DNA of 64,000 nucleotides from an uncultured Marvinbryantia sp. (GCF_905201705.1 NZ_CAJKOX010000009.1:1-64000), one strand, 5' to 3'; shown: positions 44,316 through 53,740, numbered from the stretch's first letter. Notes: generated by a model from the letters alone, not told the origin. Numbers and translations: made by a program.

Positions 44316-46244
44316 TTACTGAAAACCTGTATATTTTTGTGTAACCTCCAGGACACGGTAGACGTCCAGATAAGGCTGAAATTCGTCCTCCCGACTGCAA
44401 AGGTACCGGCGCATCTCACGCCACTTTTCCCCCGCCTCCTGCCGCCTGCCCTTTGCAAGCAGCTCCATCGCCCCGGCAAGCCGCAGAATATATTCTTTAT
44501 GAAAAGCAAGCAGCTTCCAGCATAATCGCGCCGGCTGCCCGTTTCCGTCCAGGCGGGATCCGCCGCAGCTTTCCCTCGTCCCGTCCTCCGTATCAATTTC
44601 CTGAAAATACTGCTCCGGCTCAAATGCCCCGCAGATTTCCTCTATCCGCCGCATCCGTTCCGCCATCTGCGCGTCAACGCGTTCTCCCTTACCGTTTAAA
44701 TAATCGCAGCATTTCAGCGCGGACAGAGCCTCCAGATATGCTTTCGCATCCTTTGCTTTTTTGCCGTATGCCGCTTCAAAATACTCGCTGATCAGCGCCT
44801 CCACGTCCGCCTGCTCCTCAAAGAGCACGCGTCCCATCACATAATTCGGAAGCGCATTTGGAAGTGCAGCGCGCAGCTCCTGACAGCTTATATAACCGTT
44901 CAGCCCCATTCTCCGCAGCTTTTTGATATCCCCGCCAATGATCCGCGCAATGTGGACAGAGCCGAAATCCCCGTAATGTGCCCGGCCAAGGGGGTAGTCG
45001 TATACAAAGCTGTCGCCTGCAAACTGCGCCTGCCATGCCCGCAGAAACGCAAGATTTTCTCCGAGGTTTGTCGGAAGCGTGATCCGGTTCCGCACATACT
45101 CCGGCAGCTTCTTCGGAATCTGCCCCATATCGTACGATTTCTCGAAGGTCCGGCTGATCGGGGCAAACATCAGCACAAACCGCTCCGGATGATGCAGCCG
45201 CTCCTTCACCGGCGGCCACAAAAGCTCCTGGTAAAGCAAAAATACGATCCGCGTATCTAACCCCTCTTCTCTTAAACGGCGGTCAATCTCGTTCAGCAGC
45301 GCAGCATACTGGTCGGAAACTGTCGTCTTCCGGCATTTTGCGCACTCGCAGACATTGTTGTACTCATCCGCCAGCCAGATATGCAGATAATCCACCTCCG
45401 GGTTCTCCCTCGCATACGCCGTCACTTTTTCGGCAAACCGATCCGCAGCCTCATGATTGTGATAGCAGAGGTTCGTATTCATCGGCGCTCCCTTATAAAG
45501 TCCGCGCACGCCGTCCACCAGCGCCGCAAACGATTTTTCCGGTTCCTTCAGCGGTTCCTTTACCGCATCCCAGGAACCCGTCTCATAGCCGAGCACTTCT
45601 CCCGTCCATCCATGTCCCACCTTGTGCAGCAGCAGATCCCTTTTTTTCAGCTCCGCTTCCAGCAGCTTCATGCAGCGGCGGGCGTCCTCATAGGTAAAGC
45701 TCTCCGCCTCCCGGTAAGGATTCTGCTCATGGTGATACCACCTTGCAAAGAAAGCATAGGGCACTTTAAACTGCAGAAAAAAGCTATTAAAGCCCACCTT
45801 CGGCAGCCAGTCAATAAATTCCCGGACATTCTCAAACGAATCCGCCCCTTCAATGCAGACGCCCCGGTGATAAAAGGACGCCGTCTTTTCGTAATCCGCA
45901 CAAAGCTTTTCACAGGTGATGCGCGGAACATACTCGCCCTTCCTGCCCGGCATCAAGAACCGGCAGCCAAGATAATGCAAATAATCATAGACGCCCAGCA
46001 GCACGCTGCGCGGACGATTCCCCGCAATCACACCGCCCTCTGCTGTCATCACCACGCGGAAGCTGTCATTCTCCCGGTCGTAGATTTCCTCACATCTCTC
46101 CCCGGCAGCCTTCGCCTCCACTGCCAGCCGTATCGTCCGGTTATCATCCTTCAGCTCCGGCAGCATCCTGCAAAGATACGCTTCCAGCTCCTCTGCCGCA
46201 TAAACAACCGCCTGCGGACTGCATTGCTCATAAATAATTCTCAT
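44316..46244 (-). CDS. DUF4838 glycosidase-like protein
   Basis: About 642 residues, with no signal peptide. The N-terminal 110 residues look like the alpha/beta carbohydrate-esterase/GH67-N-like domain often seen ahead of glycosidases (AAEELEAYLCRML ... GVYDYLHYLGCRFLMPG). From about 130 to 430 a TIM-barrel-like part carries the DUF4838 hallmark, WLADEYNNVCECAKCRKTTVSDQYAALLNEI, with a CxxxCxxC-like cluster. Enzyme activity of this family is unknown. The frame extends to 46295, but AGGTGG near the ATG at 46244 fits better and lies immediately after the terminator-like hairpin. Absence of a signal peptide suggests that it acts inside on an imported glycan. Confidence 0.8.
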   Translation of the reverse strand: MRIIYEQCSPQAVVYAAEELEAYLCRMLPELKDDNRTIRLAVEAKAAGERCEEIYDRENDSFRVVMTAEGGVIAGNRPRSVLLGVYDYLHYLGCRFLMPGRKGEYVPRITCEKLCADYEKTASFYHRGVCIEGADSFENVREFIDWLPKVGFNSFFLQFKVPYAFFARWYHHEQNPYREAESFTYEDARRCMKLLEAELKKRDLLLHKVGHGWTGEVLGYETGSWDAVKEPLKEPEKSFAALVDGVRGLYKGAPMNTNLCYHNHEAADRFAEKVTAYARENPEVDYLHIWLADEYNNVCECAKCRKTTVSDQYAALLNEIDRRLREEGLDTRIVFLLYQELLWPPVKERLHHPERFVLMFAPISRTFEKSYDMGQIPKKLPEYVRNRITLPTNLGENLAFLRAWQAQFAGDSFVYDYPLGRAHYGDFGSVHIARIIGGDIKKLRRMGLNGYISCQELRAALPNALPNYVMGRVLFEEQADVEALISEYFEAAYGKKAKDAKAYLEALSALKCCDYLNGKGERVDAQMAERMRRIEEICGAFEPEQYFQEIDTEDGTRESCGGSRLDGNGQPARLCWKLLAFHKEYILRLAGAMELLAKGRRQEAGEKWREMRRYLCSREDEFQPYLDVYRVLEVTQKYTGFQ

Positions 46245-46259
46245 TGTCCCCCACCACCT

Positions 46260-46297
46260 AAAAAAGCCCCGTGGAACAGACTTTCGCCGCCCCACGG
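46260..46297 (-). terminator. Terminator-like hairpin inside the catabolic cluster
   Basis: CCGTGG (46269-46274 on the plus strand) pairs with CCACGG (46292-46297), extended by GGC/GCC-like pairs; six T follow on the minus strand. It lies between the transporter and DUF4838 genes, so downstream genes would depend on read-through or an unseen promoter. Confidence 0.7.
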
Positions 46298-46343
46298 AGC
46301 CTGGTCCGCTTTGTCAGATAATTGCTGTGCGTTTTTTTTCTTA

Positions 46344-47342
46344 TTATTCGCCCAGCGCCTCTGTCATCAAATCAAACAGCACATAATTTTCAAGCGGAAC
46401 CTCCGCTTCCACGTCGCCGCTGTTGATGAACATCTGCTGCTGTCTCTGATAGTAATCCTGCATTGTTCCGTCTGCAATACCGTTCTTTACATCATCTGCG
46501 CTGAACCATGTTGCATCGCCGGTCTCCACCATGCAGGCTTCCTTGTCCTTCGCACACTGTGTTGCATACAGTCCGACCGCGTAATCCCAGTTATCCTCCT
46601 GGGAGGAGTAAGCCATCGCCTTATACAGCGCACGGCTGAAGCGGAGCAGGATGTCTCTGTTTTCTTCCGCATAGGACGGCAGGCAGATCCAGCTCGACAG
46701 GTTTACGGAATCCGTCGCAAATTCCAGCTCCAGGGCGCCCTCGCAGTTCTGCATGATCTGGTTGCTGTACGGGTTCCATGCCGTGCAGGCGTCTACGGAA
46801 CCGGAAGACATTGCCGCTACCATGTTTGTTGCGTCCATCTCATAAGCCTCGATATCATCCATCGTAAGGCCTGCCGCCGCCAGCGCGCCGTTTAAAGCCG
46901 TCTCGGAAGAAGAGCCTGCATTGTAGGCTACCTTTTTGCCCTTCAGATTCGCGATATCATCCACGGAAGTAACCTCAGAAGACGGGAGCACGATGATTTT
47001 GTCCGTGCTGTGCACAGAGCTCGGCGCGAAAATGGTCGCCTGTCCGTTGATACAGAGCTTATGCGCACCGTGTCCGATATAAGCGATATCAATGCTGCCG
47101 CCCTCCATCGCCGCGATCTCAGACGGACCGTCCGCAAACTCCCAGAGTTTAATCTCCAGCCCTTCCTCTGCGAAGAAGCCCTGGTCAATACCGGTCAGCA
47201 CCGACCAGAGGGATGCATAGTTCGGCATGTAAGCCACGTTCAGTTCGATCGTTTCCTCCGCATGTCCCACTGTCGCCATCGCCAGTGTCATCGCAGCCGC
47301 TGCCGCCACGCCGAGAAGTTTCTTCATAGTACCTTTCAACAT
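46344..47342 (-). CDS. ABC transporter substrate-binding protein (NrtA/SsuA/TauA type)
   Basis: 332 residues. A signal peptide (MLKGTMKKLLGVAAAAAMTLAMATVGHAEET) precedes a type II periplasmic-binding fold starting ELNVAYMPNYASLWSV, with GFFAEEGLEIKLWEF, DIAYIGHGAHKL and KGKKVAYNAGSSSETAL. Family members bind nitrate, taurine, alkanesulfonates or thiamine precursors. There is no lipobox Cys, which is odd for a Gram-positive binding protein. AAAGGAGG 8 nt before the ATG at 47342 decides the start over the longer frame. Confidence 0.88.
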   Translation of the reverse strand: MLKGTMKKLLGVAAAAAMTLAMATVGHAEETIELNVAYMPNYASLWSVLTGIDQGFFAEEGLEIKLWEFADGPSEIAAMEGGSIDIAYIGHGAHKLCINGQATIFAPSSVHSTDKIIVLPSSEVTSVDDIANLKGKKVAYNAGSSSETALNGALAAAGLTMDDIEAYEMDATNMVAAMSSGSVDACTAWNPYSNQIMQNCEGALELEFATDSVNLSSWICLPSYAEENRDILLRFSRALYKAMAYSSQEDNWDYAVGLYATQCAKDKEACMVETGDATWFSADDVKNGIADGTMQDYYQRQQQMFINSGDVEAEVPLENYVLFDLMTEALGE

Positions 47343-47427
47343 AATAAAATCCTCCTTTAATGAAATTATTTTAACCGCTTTGCGGTCAGTCACATCATCA
47401 GGGTCCGCTGCTTCTGACCCGGCTTCA

Positions 47428-48219
47428 TTATTTGCGTACCGCCAGGAATTCCTGGTATACCTCGTTCCAGATCTCCGCCTTCAGCTCCAGGAAGCGCGGA
47501 TCTGATTTCGTCTCCTGCGTTCTCGGATACGGAATATCGATATCCACGATTCTTTTAATACGCCCCGGACGCGCGCTCATGATAATCACGCGCTGCGCCA
47601 GAATAATTGCCTCATCCACATCATGTGTGATGAAAAAGCAGGTCTTTTTCTCCTGCTCCCAGGTATTTAAAAGCTCCGTCTGAAGCTGCACGCGCGTCTG
47701 CGCATCCAGCGCTCCGAACGGCTCGTCCAGAAGCAGCACCTCCGGGTTTGCCGCATAGGCGCGGGCGATTGCCACACGCTGCTTCATGCCGCCGGAGAGC
47801 TCCTTCGGATAGGAATGCTCAAAGCCCTCCAGGCCGACCGCCTTTATGTATTTCCGGGCGATCTCCTCCGCCTGGTCCTTCGGCACCTTTTTCATTTCCA
47901 GACCGAACATAACATTCTTGATGACTGTCCGCCACGGAAACAGCGCATACTGCTGGAATACAACGCCGCGCTCCACGCCGGTCCCCTCGATCTGCTTTCC
48001 GTCCAGATAGACCGCCCCGCTGGTCGGCTCCAGGAGACCGGCAATGATATTCAGCAGCGTGGACTTGCCGCAGCCCGAGGGACCTACCACGCAGATGAAT
48101 TCATTTTCCGCAATATCAAGGTTTACCCCGTTCAGCGCCACCACCTTGCCGTTGCGCCCCTGGTATTCCTTGTATACATTATCGATTTTTAATTTGACTA
48201 ATTTATCTTCTCTTGCCAT
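47428..48219 (-). CDS. ABC transporter ATPase (SsuB/TauB type)
   Basis: 263 residues. Walker A GPSGCGKSTLLN, Q-loop FQQYALFPWRTV, signature LSGGMKQRVAIARA, Walker B LLLDEPFGALD and switch His in FITHDVDEAI are intact. It energises the permease encoded immediately upstream, whose end it overlaps by 22 nt. The nitrate/sulfonate/taurine subclass is indicated by the overall wording and partners. Confidence 0.93.
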   Translation of the reverse strand: MAREDKLVKLKIDNVYKEYQGRNGKVVALNGVNLDIAENEFICVVGPSGCGKSTLLNIIAGLLEPTSGAVYLDGKQIEGTGVERGVVFQQYALFPWRTVIKNVMFGLEMKKVPKDQAEEIARKYIKAVGLEGFEHSYPKELSGGMKQRVAIARAYAANPEVLLLDEPFGALDAQTRVQLQTELLNTWEQEKKTCFFITHDVDEAIILAQRVIIMSARPGRIKRIVDIDIPYPRTQETKSDPRFLELKAEIWNEVYQEFLAVRK

Positions 48220-48983
48220 CCCGTTAATTTCCTTTCTATGATATCTACAATCTTCACCAGAATTAAACCGATGATGCCAAGCAGAATGATGTACATCAGC
48301 ATCGGAGCCGACTCAAAGGAGTTCGACAGAGAGCGGATACGCATACCGATACCTGCCTGCGCACCGGTCGATTCCGCCGCCAGCAGTGTTGTCAGCGCCG
48401 CGCCGAGTCCGAGACGGATCGCCGTGATGATAAACGGTACGGTTGCCGGACAGATGATTTTCCAGAAAATATCAAAATCGTTTGCCCCAAGCACTCTTGC
48501 CGCTTTGATCAGCGTAACGTCGATGTTTTTGATTCCCTGATAGATGGTGATGCTCATGGTCATAAAGGTGCAGATCCAGATAAGGATTACTGCCGGTTTC
48601 TGACCGACACCGAAGGTGATGACCAGAAGCGGCGCGTACGCCAGCGCCGGGATATTGCGGATAAAGTTAATCCACGGCTCGATGATTTTCTGCACCGGCG
48701 TGTACCATGCCATCAGAAATGCCACCGGCAGCGCCGTGATAAAGCCAAGCCCGAAACCGATCCCCACGCAGGTCATACTGCTGGCGATATCCTTCCAGAA
48801 TACCCCGCGGTCGACCATCGTGCCGACCGCCGGCACTACCTTGTCGGCAAACGGAAAGCTTCTCCCGGTCGCCTCACCGATGGACAGCAGAAACCAGACG
48901 AGCATTGCCGCGAGAAACGATATCAGCAGCCAGACCTTATCACTGATTACGATTTTCTTCTTTTTTGTTCCCTTCTCATTCAT
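48198..48983 (-). CDS. ABC transporter permease (SsuC/TauC type)
   Basis: 261 residues, six predicted membrane segments. The cytoplasmic coupling motif is present as IKAARVLGANDFDIFWKIICPATVPFIITA, the EAA loop. WYTPVQKIIEPWINFIRNIPALAYAPLL is a typical SsuC-family segment. GGAGG lies 7 nt before the ATG, and it follows the LarA-like gene by 22 nt. Confidence 0.92.
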   Translation of the reverse strand: MNEKGTKKKKIVISDKVWLLISFLAAMLVWFLLSIGEATGRSFPFADKVVPAVGTMVDRGVFWKDIASSMTCVGIGFGLGFITALPVAFLMAWYTPVQKIIEPWINFIRNIPALAYAPLLVITFGVGQKPAVILIWICTFMTMSITIYQGIKNIDVTLIKAARVLGANDFDIFWKIICPATVPFIITAIRLGLGAALTTLLAAESTGAQAGIGMRIRSLSNSFESAPMLMYIILLGIIGLILVKIVDIIERKLTGWQEKIN

Positions 48984-49005
48984 GTTTTACCCTCCTTTTA
49001 TCCCA

Positions 49006-50499
49006 TTATCCACAGCAGGGATGTCCATGACCGTCTCTTGTATGACTGTTCTGGGAAGGATCCTTCATACAGAGATGCACCGCCGCCGTGGTAAAGGTTT
49101 TTGGCAGCGCCAGGATGTTCGGATTTGGACCGACGTACTTTTTCATCGCGTCCTGCAGCGCTTCCTCGACGGTCGCGCGTGTTTTCAGTCCCATGCCCCT
49201 GGCAATTCCCGGTTCGCGCGCTCCCACAATATAGATCGCGCTGGTGTGCTCTTCTGCCAGATGTCCGCAGCTCATCATGGAAAAACCATGGAAGGGATGG
49301 AAGGCATTGGCAAAACGGTATTTGCGGATATATTCTTCATTCGTGGCGAAATATTCACCGTAGCGGTTCATATCGGGCAGAATATTCATAGAATCATGCT
49401 GGAACATCTCATAAAGTTCGCGCAGGTAAGGCCATCTCTCGTCGTGGAACCACCCGTCGCAGATGCTCGGAACAATAAATACGCAGCGGTCGCTCAGCAC
49501 CCGTTTGTGGCGGATCACCTGCGCAGACAGCGCCTGCATCATCTGGATAGGGTTCGTACCCATGCCATCGCCGTAATGGAAGTTCGTCGGCATTCCGAAT
49601 ACCACCACATCGTACTTCTTCTCCGCCCAGTGTACGTAGGTGCGCTTATCCGCCATCTTCCAGCTGACGGGCTGCATCTCCTTTGCATAGCCGGAATTAA
49701 TTTCGATCTGGCGCGACTTCGTGTCCAGCACCGCGTCGCAGCAGAAGAATTTCTTCCCCATCTTCTCTTCCATAAACATGCCGTGGCGGTCAAATTTCTG
49801 GCGCATCACGCTGCTGGTGGAGACCGGAACGAAGTCCGGCTTGTGCATCACCTCCGGCACATGGTGGCTGGCAATGCTCCGCCAATGGCTGATGCCGGTC
49901 GCACAGTGCTTGTAGCCGCCCGAATAGCCGCCATAAGGATTGCCCTGCGTATGCCCGATGAGGATCGCAACATCCGCGTCAAACACGTATTTGTTCATGA
50001 TCACATGGTCGCCCGCCTCGGTATATCCAAGGTCTACCAGGTGATCGTAGTCTTCGCTGTCATGGCTGGTGATCTGCCCGAGCGGATAAAACTCATTAAA
50101 CAGCTCCTCGCCGAGGATCGTGCGCATCTCCTTCACCGTTGCACGCGGGTGCAGTCCGTTGGAAAACAGCAGGAGCACATCCTTCTTCTCCACGCCGACG
50201 CTGTAAAGCTCGTCGAGGCAGGCGCGGATCGCCACCTTGCGGTGCGAGGTCGGCTGGTTGCCGCCCTTTACGATATCCGGAATGACGATGACAACCTTAT
50301 CGCCCGCCTTCGCAATTTCCGTAAGCGTTGGCATCCCGATCGGATTGCGGATACTCTGCATAGTCGCCTCATAAAGGCTGTCCCAGTCCTGCGGAAGACA
50401 CGGCGGATCGGGAACCGTTTCGCCGGGTATAAAAACATCTGTGGTATCCGGCAATTCGGCGCTCATCATGCCATTGCCATACTCAAACTCTAATCTCAT
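49006..50499 (-). CDS. LarA-family nickel-pincer racemase/epimerase-like protein
   Basis: 497 residues, longer than Lactobacillus LarA (about 424). Key LarA features are present: NGLHPRATVKEM (His108 region) and IGHTQGNPYGGYSGGYKHCATGIS, which contains the His and the Lys that carries the nickel-pincer nucleotide (Lys184 in LarA). Characterised homologues racemise lactate, malate, 2-hydroxyglutarate or epimerise sugar acids at C2. No larB, larC or larE cofactor genes are in the window. The protein ends in DGHGHPCCG, a possible metal-binding tail. It sits inside the aldolase/kinase/transporter cluster, so a 2-hydroxy acid or sugar-acid intermediate is plausible. Confidence 0.83.
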   Translation of the reverse strand: MRLEFEYGNGMMSAELPDTTDVFIPGETVPDPPCLPQDWDSLYEATMQSIRNPIGMPTLTEIAKAGDKVVIVIPDIVKGGNQPTSHRKVAIRACLDELYSVGVEKKDVLLLFSNGLHPRATVKEMRTILGEELFNEFYPLGQITSHDSEDYDHLVDLGYTEAGDHVIMNKYVFDADVAILIGHTQGNPYGGYSGGYKHCATGISHWRSIASHHVPEVMHKPDFVPVSTSSVMRQKFDRHGMFMEEKMGKKFFCCDAVLDTKSRQIEINSGYAKEMQPVSWKMADKRTYVHWAEKKYDVVVFGMPTNFHYGDGMGTNPIQMMQALSAQVIRHKRVLSDRCVFIVPSICDGWFHDERWPYLRELYEMFQHDSMNILPDMNRYGEYFATNEEYIRKYRFANAFHPFHGFSMMSCGHLAEEHTSAIYIVGAREPGIARGMGLKTRATVEEALQDAMKKYVGPNPNILALPKTFTTAAVHLCMKDPSQNSHTRDGHGHPCCG

Positions 50500-50513
50500 A
50501 TCTCATCCTCCTG

Positions 50514-51350
50514 CTATTCTCCCAAGTATAAACGAATGATTTCCAGATATTCCTCCGGATAGAAGCCAATTTCACCCTGAAATCTTGTCAGCGCGATCAG
50601 TCCGCCGTCAATTTCTTCAATAGATGCAAGCATTGCTGCATTGTCGGCTTTTAATCCCCCGCCGTACACCACGTCCATGCCGCCCGTCTGCTCCTTTACA
50701 AAGCGTGCGATCTTTGTGATGTAATCCTTGCCCGCAGGCGTCTTGCCCGGCCCGATGCTCCACACAGGCTCATAGGCAATGACCACCTTCGATTTATCAA
50801 CGCCATCCAGCCCGACGGAAAGCTGTTCTCCAAGGACCTGCTCCCACTGCGGCTGTTCCTCGCTTGTCTCACCGATGCAATAGACCACCTTCAGACCGGC
50901 GTCCATTGCGCATTTGATTTCCTTATTTAATAGGCGGTTGACGGCTGACATATCGGATACGCCCGCCTCCGCCAGAATGCCTTTTTTATCGTTGCGCTCC
51001 TCGCAGTGCCCGATCAGCGTCGCCGCACAGCCCATCGCTTTCACGATGGATGCCGGGCGGTTTGTGGTGAACGCACCGAAATTGCCGCCGACCGCCGTGT
51101 TATCGCGGTACACGCCCTGGCTGCCGATCTGCAGCGGGCTGTTTTCGGAAAGCGCCGCCACTGCTTGCAGAAGATGCGCCTCCGGCAGAAACTGAACAAA
51201 TTCCACCTTCTGCGGATCGTATTTTCTAAGCGCATCCTGGGTATTCTCCACGATCGTCTTTCCCCACTCCTGCACCGGTGCAAGACGGTTGACGCCGCCG
51301 AGCGATACCGGAACGTCAAAGCGCTTTAAATTCAAATAAATATGCTTCAT
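50514..51350 (-). CDS. Triosephosphate isomerase-like protein (divergent)
   Basis: About 278 residues. Catalytic residues of TIM are intact: Asn and Lys in YLNLKRF (normally NWKMN), His in IGHCEER and Glu in AYEPVWSIGPGKTP with loop 6. Near the C-terminus VVYGGGLKADNA replaces the usual phosphate loop IYGGSV, and the protein is about 25 residues longer than ordinary TIM. It would interconvert dihydroxyacetone phosphate and glyceraldehyde 3-phosphate or a related triose. Two starts (51356, 51350) are possible; 51350 fits the family N-terminus. It follows the kinase gene by 15 nt. Confidence 0.85.
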   Translation of the reverse strand: MKHIYLNLKRFDVPVSLGGVNRLAPVQEWGKTIVENTQDALRKYDPQKVEFVQFLPEAHLLQAVAALSENSPLQIGSQGVYRDNTAVGGNFGAFTTNRPASIVKAMGCAATLIGHCEERNDKKGILAEAGVSDMSAVNRLLNKEIKCAMDAGLKVVYCIGETSEEQPQWEQVLGEQLSVGLDGVDKSKVVIAYEPVWSIGPGKTPAGKDYITKIARFVKEQTGGMDVVYGGGLKADNAAMLASIEEIDGGLIALTRFQGEIGFYPEEYLEIIRLYLGE

Positions 51351-51365
51351 AATCATTCTACCTTT

Positions 51366-52526
51366 CTATCTGAGAAATGCATACTGCGGGAAATCCTCTC
51401 CCATCAGCGGCTCCGCGTAATCAAAGAACGCGTCGGCGATCTGATTGCCTCCCTCGATCCATTCCAGCGGAAATTTCTTTTCCGCATTCGCCACGCCGGA
51501 AAGCGGCGTCAGAAACAGTCTGCTGATATATTTCGGTCTGCGGATCGCCTCGATTGCAACCATCTGCCCGCTCTGTCCGCGCAGCGCTGATTCCAGTGCG
51601 TATCTGCCGACCTCGTATGCTTCCTTCCGGTCGGTCGATGATACGTAGGGAATGCTGCATCTGCCGAGCAGTCCCGGTTTTTCTGCACGCGATTTGATGC
51701 CAAGCTTCTGCATGATCTGGTCTGATATGTACTGCGCCGTTCCGCCCGGAACTGTATGCCCAAAGCCGTCCACGATGCCGGTGTCCGCCAGCGGCTTTCC
51801 ATCCAATCCGCAGAGACCCTCGCTCACCGTCACCAGCAGCCCGTTCCCCTTCGCGTAGCCCGCCTCGATATCGGCAAGCATTTTATCAACATCCACCGGA
51901 AGCTCCGGCAGATAAGTAAGCTGCCCGCAGCGCGTCAGGCGCTTCGCCATCGCGCTCGCCGCCGTCACCCAGCCTGCGTTTCTGCCCATCAGCTCCATCA
52001 CGACCACATGGATCGGCAGCCCGGAGGCATCCAGCGCCAGCTCGGAGGCGCTGATCGCTGCATAGCGCGCCGCGCTCCCAAAGCCCGGACAGTGATCCGT
52101 CACCTCCAGATCGTTGTCCATCGTCTTCGGGATTCCGATCACGCGAAGATCCAGTCCTTCCTTCACCGCAAGCTCATTTACCTTATTGCAGGTGTCCATG
52201 GAGTCGTTGCCGCCGTTATAAAAGAAGGCGTTGATCTCGTATTTTTTCAAGGTTTCCATCACTGTCGGATAATCGTCTTCCGTCAGCTTCCTGCGGCAGG
52301 AACCGATCGCCGACGCCGGGGTGTACTGTAATCTGGCGATCACCTCAGCCGGAACATCCGTCAGATCGATGAGATCACCTTTTAATATCCCCTCCGCGCC
52401 AAACCGCGCGGCATATATCTTATCTACTCTGCCTGATGTGCGCGCCGCCTCCACCACGCCCTGCAGCGAGGTGTTGATGACCGCTGTCGGTCCGCCTCCA
52501 TGGGCGACCAGAATATTCATACTCAT
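51366..52526 (-). CDS. 6-phosphofructokinase, PPi-dependent type by signature
   Basis: 386 residues. The PfkA fold is evident in ILVAHGGGPTAVINTSLQG, GSCRRKL, FYNGGNDSMDT and GIPKTMDNDLEVTDHCPGFGSAAR. Asp in the second-last place of GGNDS and Lys in IPKTMDND are the marks of the pyrophosphate-using class (Gly in ATP-using enzymes). The N-terminus is MSMNILVAHGGGP; the start at 52526 lies 1 nt after the aldolase stop with AAAGGG 7 nt upstream. In this cluster it would phosphorylate a ketose 6-phosphate before aldol cleavage. Confidence 0.88.
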   Translation of the reverse strand: MSMNILVAHGGGPTAVINTSLQGVVEAARTSGRVDKIYAARFGAEGILKGDLIDLTDVPAEVIARLQYTPASAIGSCRRKLTEDDYPTVMETLKKYEINAFFYNGGNDSMDTCNKVNELAVKEGLDLRVIGIPKTMDNDLEVTDHCPGFGSAARYAAISASELALDASGLPIHVVVMELMGRNAGWVTAASAMAKRLTRCGQLTYLPELPVDVDKMLADIEAGYAKGNGLLVTVSEGLCGLDGKPLADTGIVDGFGHTVPGGTAQYISDQIMQKLGIKSRAEKPGLLGRCSIPYVSSTDRKEAYEVGRYALESALRGQSGQMVAIEAIRRPKYISRLFLTPLSGVANAEKKFPLEWIEGGNQIADAFFDYAEPLMGEDFPQYAFLR

Positions 52527-52527
52527 A

Positions 52528-53685
52528 CTATATCCCTTTCTTTTTGTAGCGCTCCGCCATCTCATCAAGCGATACGTTTTCGATGAGCGGCGCCCTGCCC
52601 ACGCTGTCAAATTCCACGATCAGCGTTCCCACAACTTCTTTCACGCCGCGCTCAATGCAGTCTACGATCAGAGCAACATCGTCATCCGGCACATTTCCAT
52701 ACATTACGGTATCCATGATCGGCGGGAAGAACACGCGCGGATCAAATGCCGACGGGTTCTTGCAGAGCAGCTCATAGATCGCCCCGATAGAAGCGCTGTC
52801 CCGCAGCGACGGGTTGTACGTAAACAGCTCGCGCAGATTACGGGTAACGGCAAGGCGAATGTCTGTGTCGACGTTGATCTTTCGGATGCCGAGTTTGGAA
52901 ACTTCCTTTAGCTGCTCTTTCTTGATGCCGTATGCGTCGTGGATATCGCCGCCGAGCGCATTGATCTCGCTGACGATATACTGCGGAACGGTAGAGGAGC
53001 CGTGACTGACAAGCGTGCCCTCGATGCCCTCATGCATCATGCATTCCTTCGTCGCGATCGCAATTTCCTTGCGGATAACCGTATCCTTTCCTTTGTTTGC
53101 GCCGTGCTTCGTGCCATAGCTGATCGCGAGAGCGTCCACGCCGGTATTTTTGAAGAATTTCACCGCATCCATCGGATTTGTATAGGTAGAGGTTGCCGCA
53201 AACACATGATCCTCCACGCCCGCAAGCACGCCAAGCTCGCCCTCAACGGTGACGCCGCGCTCATGCGCATATTTTACGACCTCACGCGTCAGCTCCATAT
53301 TTTCTTCAAATGGAAGTGCGGAGCCGTCTATCATAACAGAGGTATAGCCTCCCTCGATCGCCGCTGCGCAGGATTCAAAATTCTTGCCGTGATCCAGATG
53401 CAGCGCCACCGGGATCGGGCTGTTCTTGGCATATTTCTTTACTGCATTCGCGATATTTAACGCGCCCTTTTTCTTATCCTCCAGTGTGCCGTTTGCAAAA
53501 TCGGTGCGTCCTCCCATAAAGGCGTTCGCAAGATCCGCTCCCTGCAGGATCGCCGCCGAGCGAAACATCTCATGGACCTCGATCACCGCTTTTGCCTGGC
53601 ACACTGCGTTTACATTGAATGCGCCCTGCGCGTAATTGTATTTCTCCGTTGCGTCCAGAATCGCTCTCATTGGTACTAATGGCAT
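52528..53685 (-). CDS. Class II fructose-bisphosphate aldolase-like protein
   Basis: 385 residues, longer than the usual 285-305. Metal ligands and catalytic residues appear in ALHLDHGKNFESC (His-Asp-His-like), VEGELGVLAGVEDH (Glu), ISYGTKHG and the LVSHGSST loop, with INVDTDIR near the end. It splits a ketose 1,6-bisphosphate or analogue into dihydroxyacetone phosphate and an aldehyde. Extra C-terminal residues (about 310-385) distinguish this subgroup. The frame opens at 53709, but AGGTGG lies just before the ATG at 53685, giving MPLVPMRAI. It is the first gene of the catabolic operon. Confidence 0.88.
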   Translation of the reverse strand: MPLVPMRAILDATEKYNYAQGAFNVNAVCQAKAVIEVHEMFRSAAILQGADLANAFMGGRTDFANGTLEDKKKGALNIANAVKKYAKNSPIPVALHLDHGKNFESCAAAIEGGYTSVMIDGSALPFEENMELTREVVKYAHERGVTVEGELGVLAGVEDHVFAATSTYTNPMDAVKFFKNTGVDALAISYGTKHGANKGKDTVIRKEIAIATKECMMHEGIEGTLVSHGSSTVPQYIVSEINALGGDIHDAYGIKKEQLKEVSKLGIRKINVDTDIRLAVTRNLRELFTYNPSLRDSASIGAIYELLCKNPSAFDPRVFFPPIMDTVMYGNVPDDDVALIVDCIERGVKEVVGTLIVEFDSVGRAPLIENVSLDEMAERYKKKGI

Positions 53686-53740
53686 TTTCTCCACCTTTCC
53701 TTTCTTCATTGTTTTGGCAAATTGTTTGTTTTCTTAAACT

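Noticed and set aside
48616..50493. 625-codon plus-strand frame over the permease and LarA-like genes
   Set aside because: Antisense to two well-supported genes; its translation has no family features.
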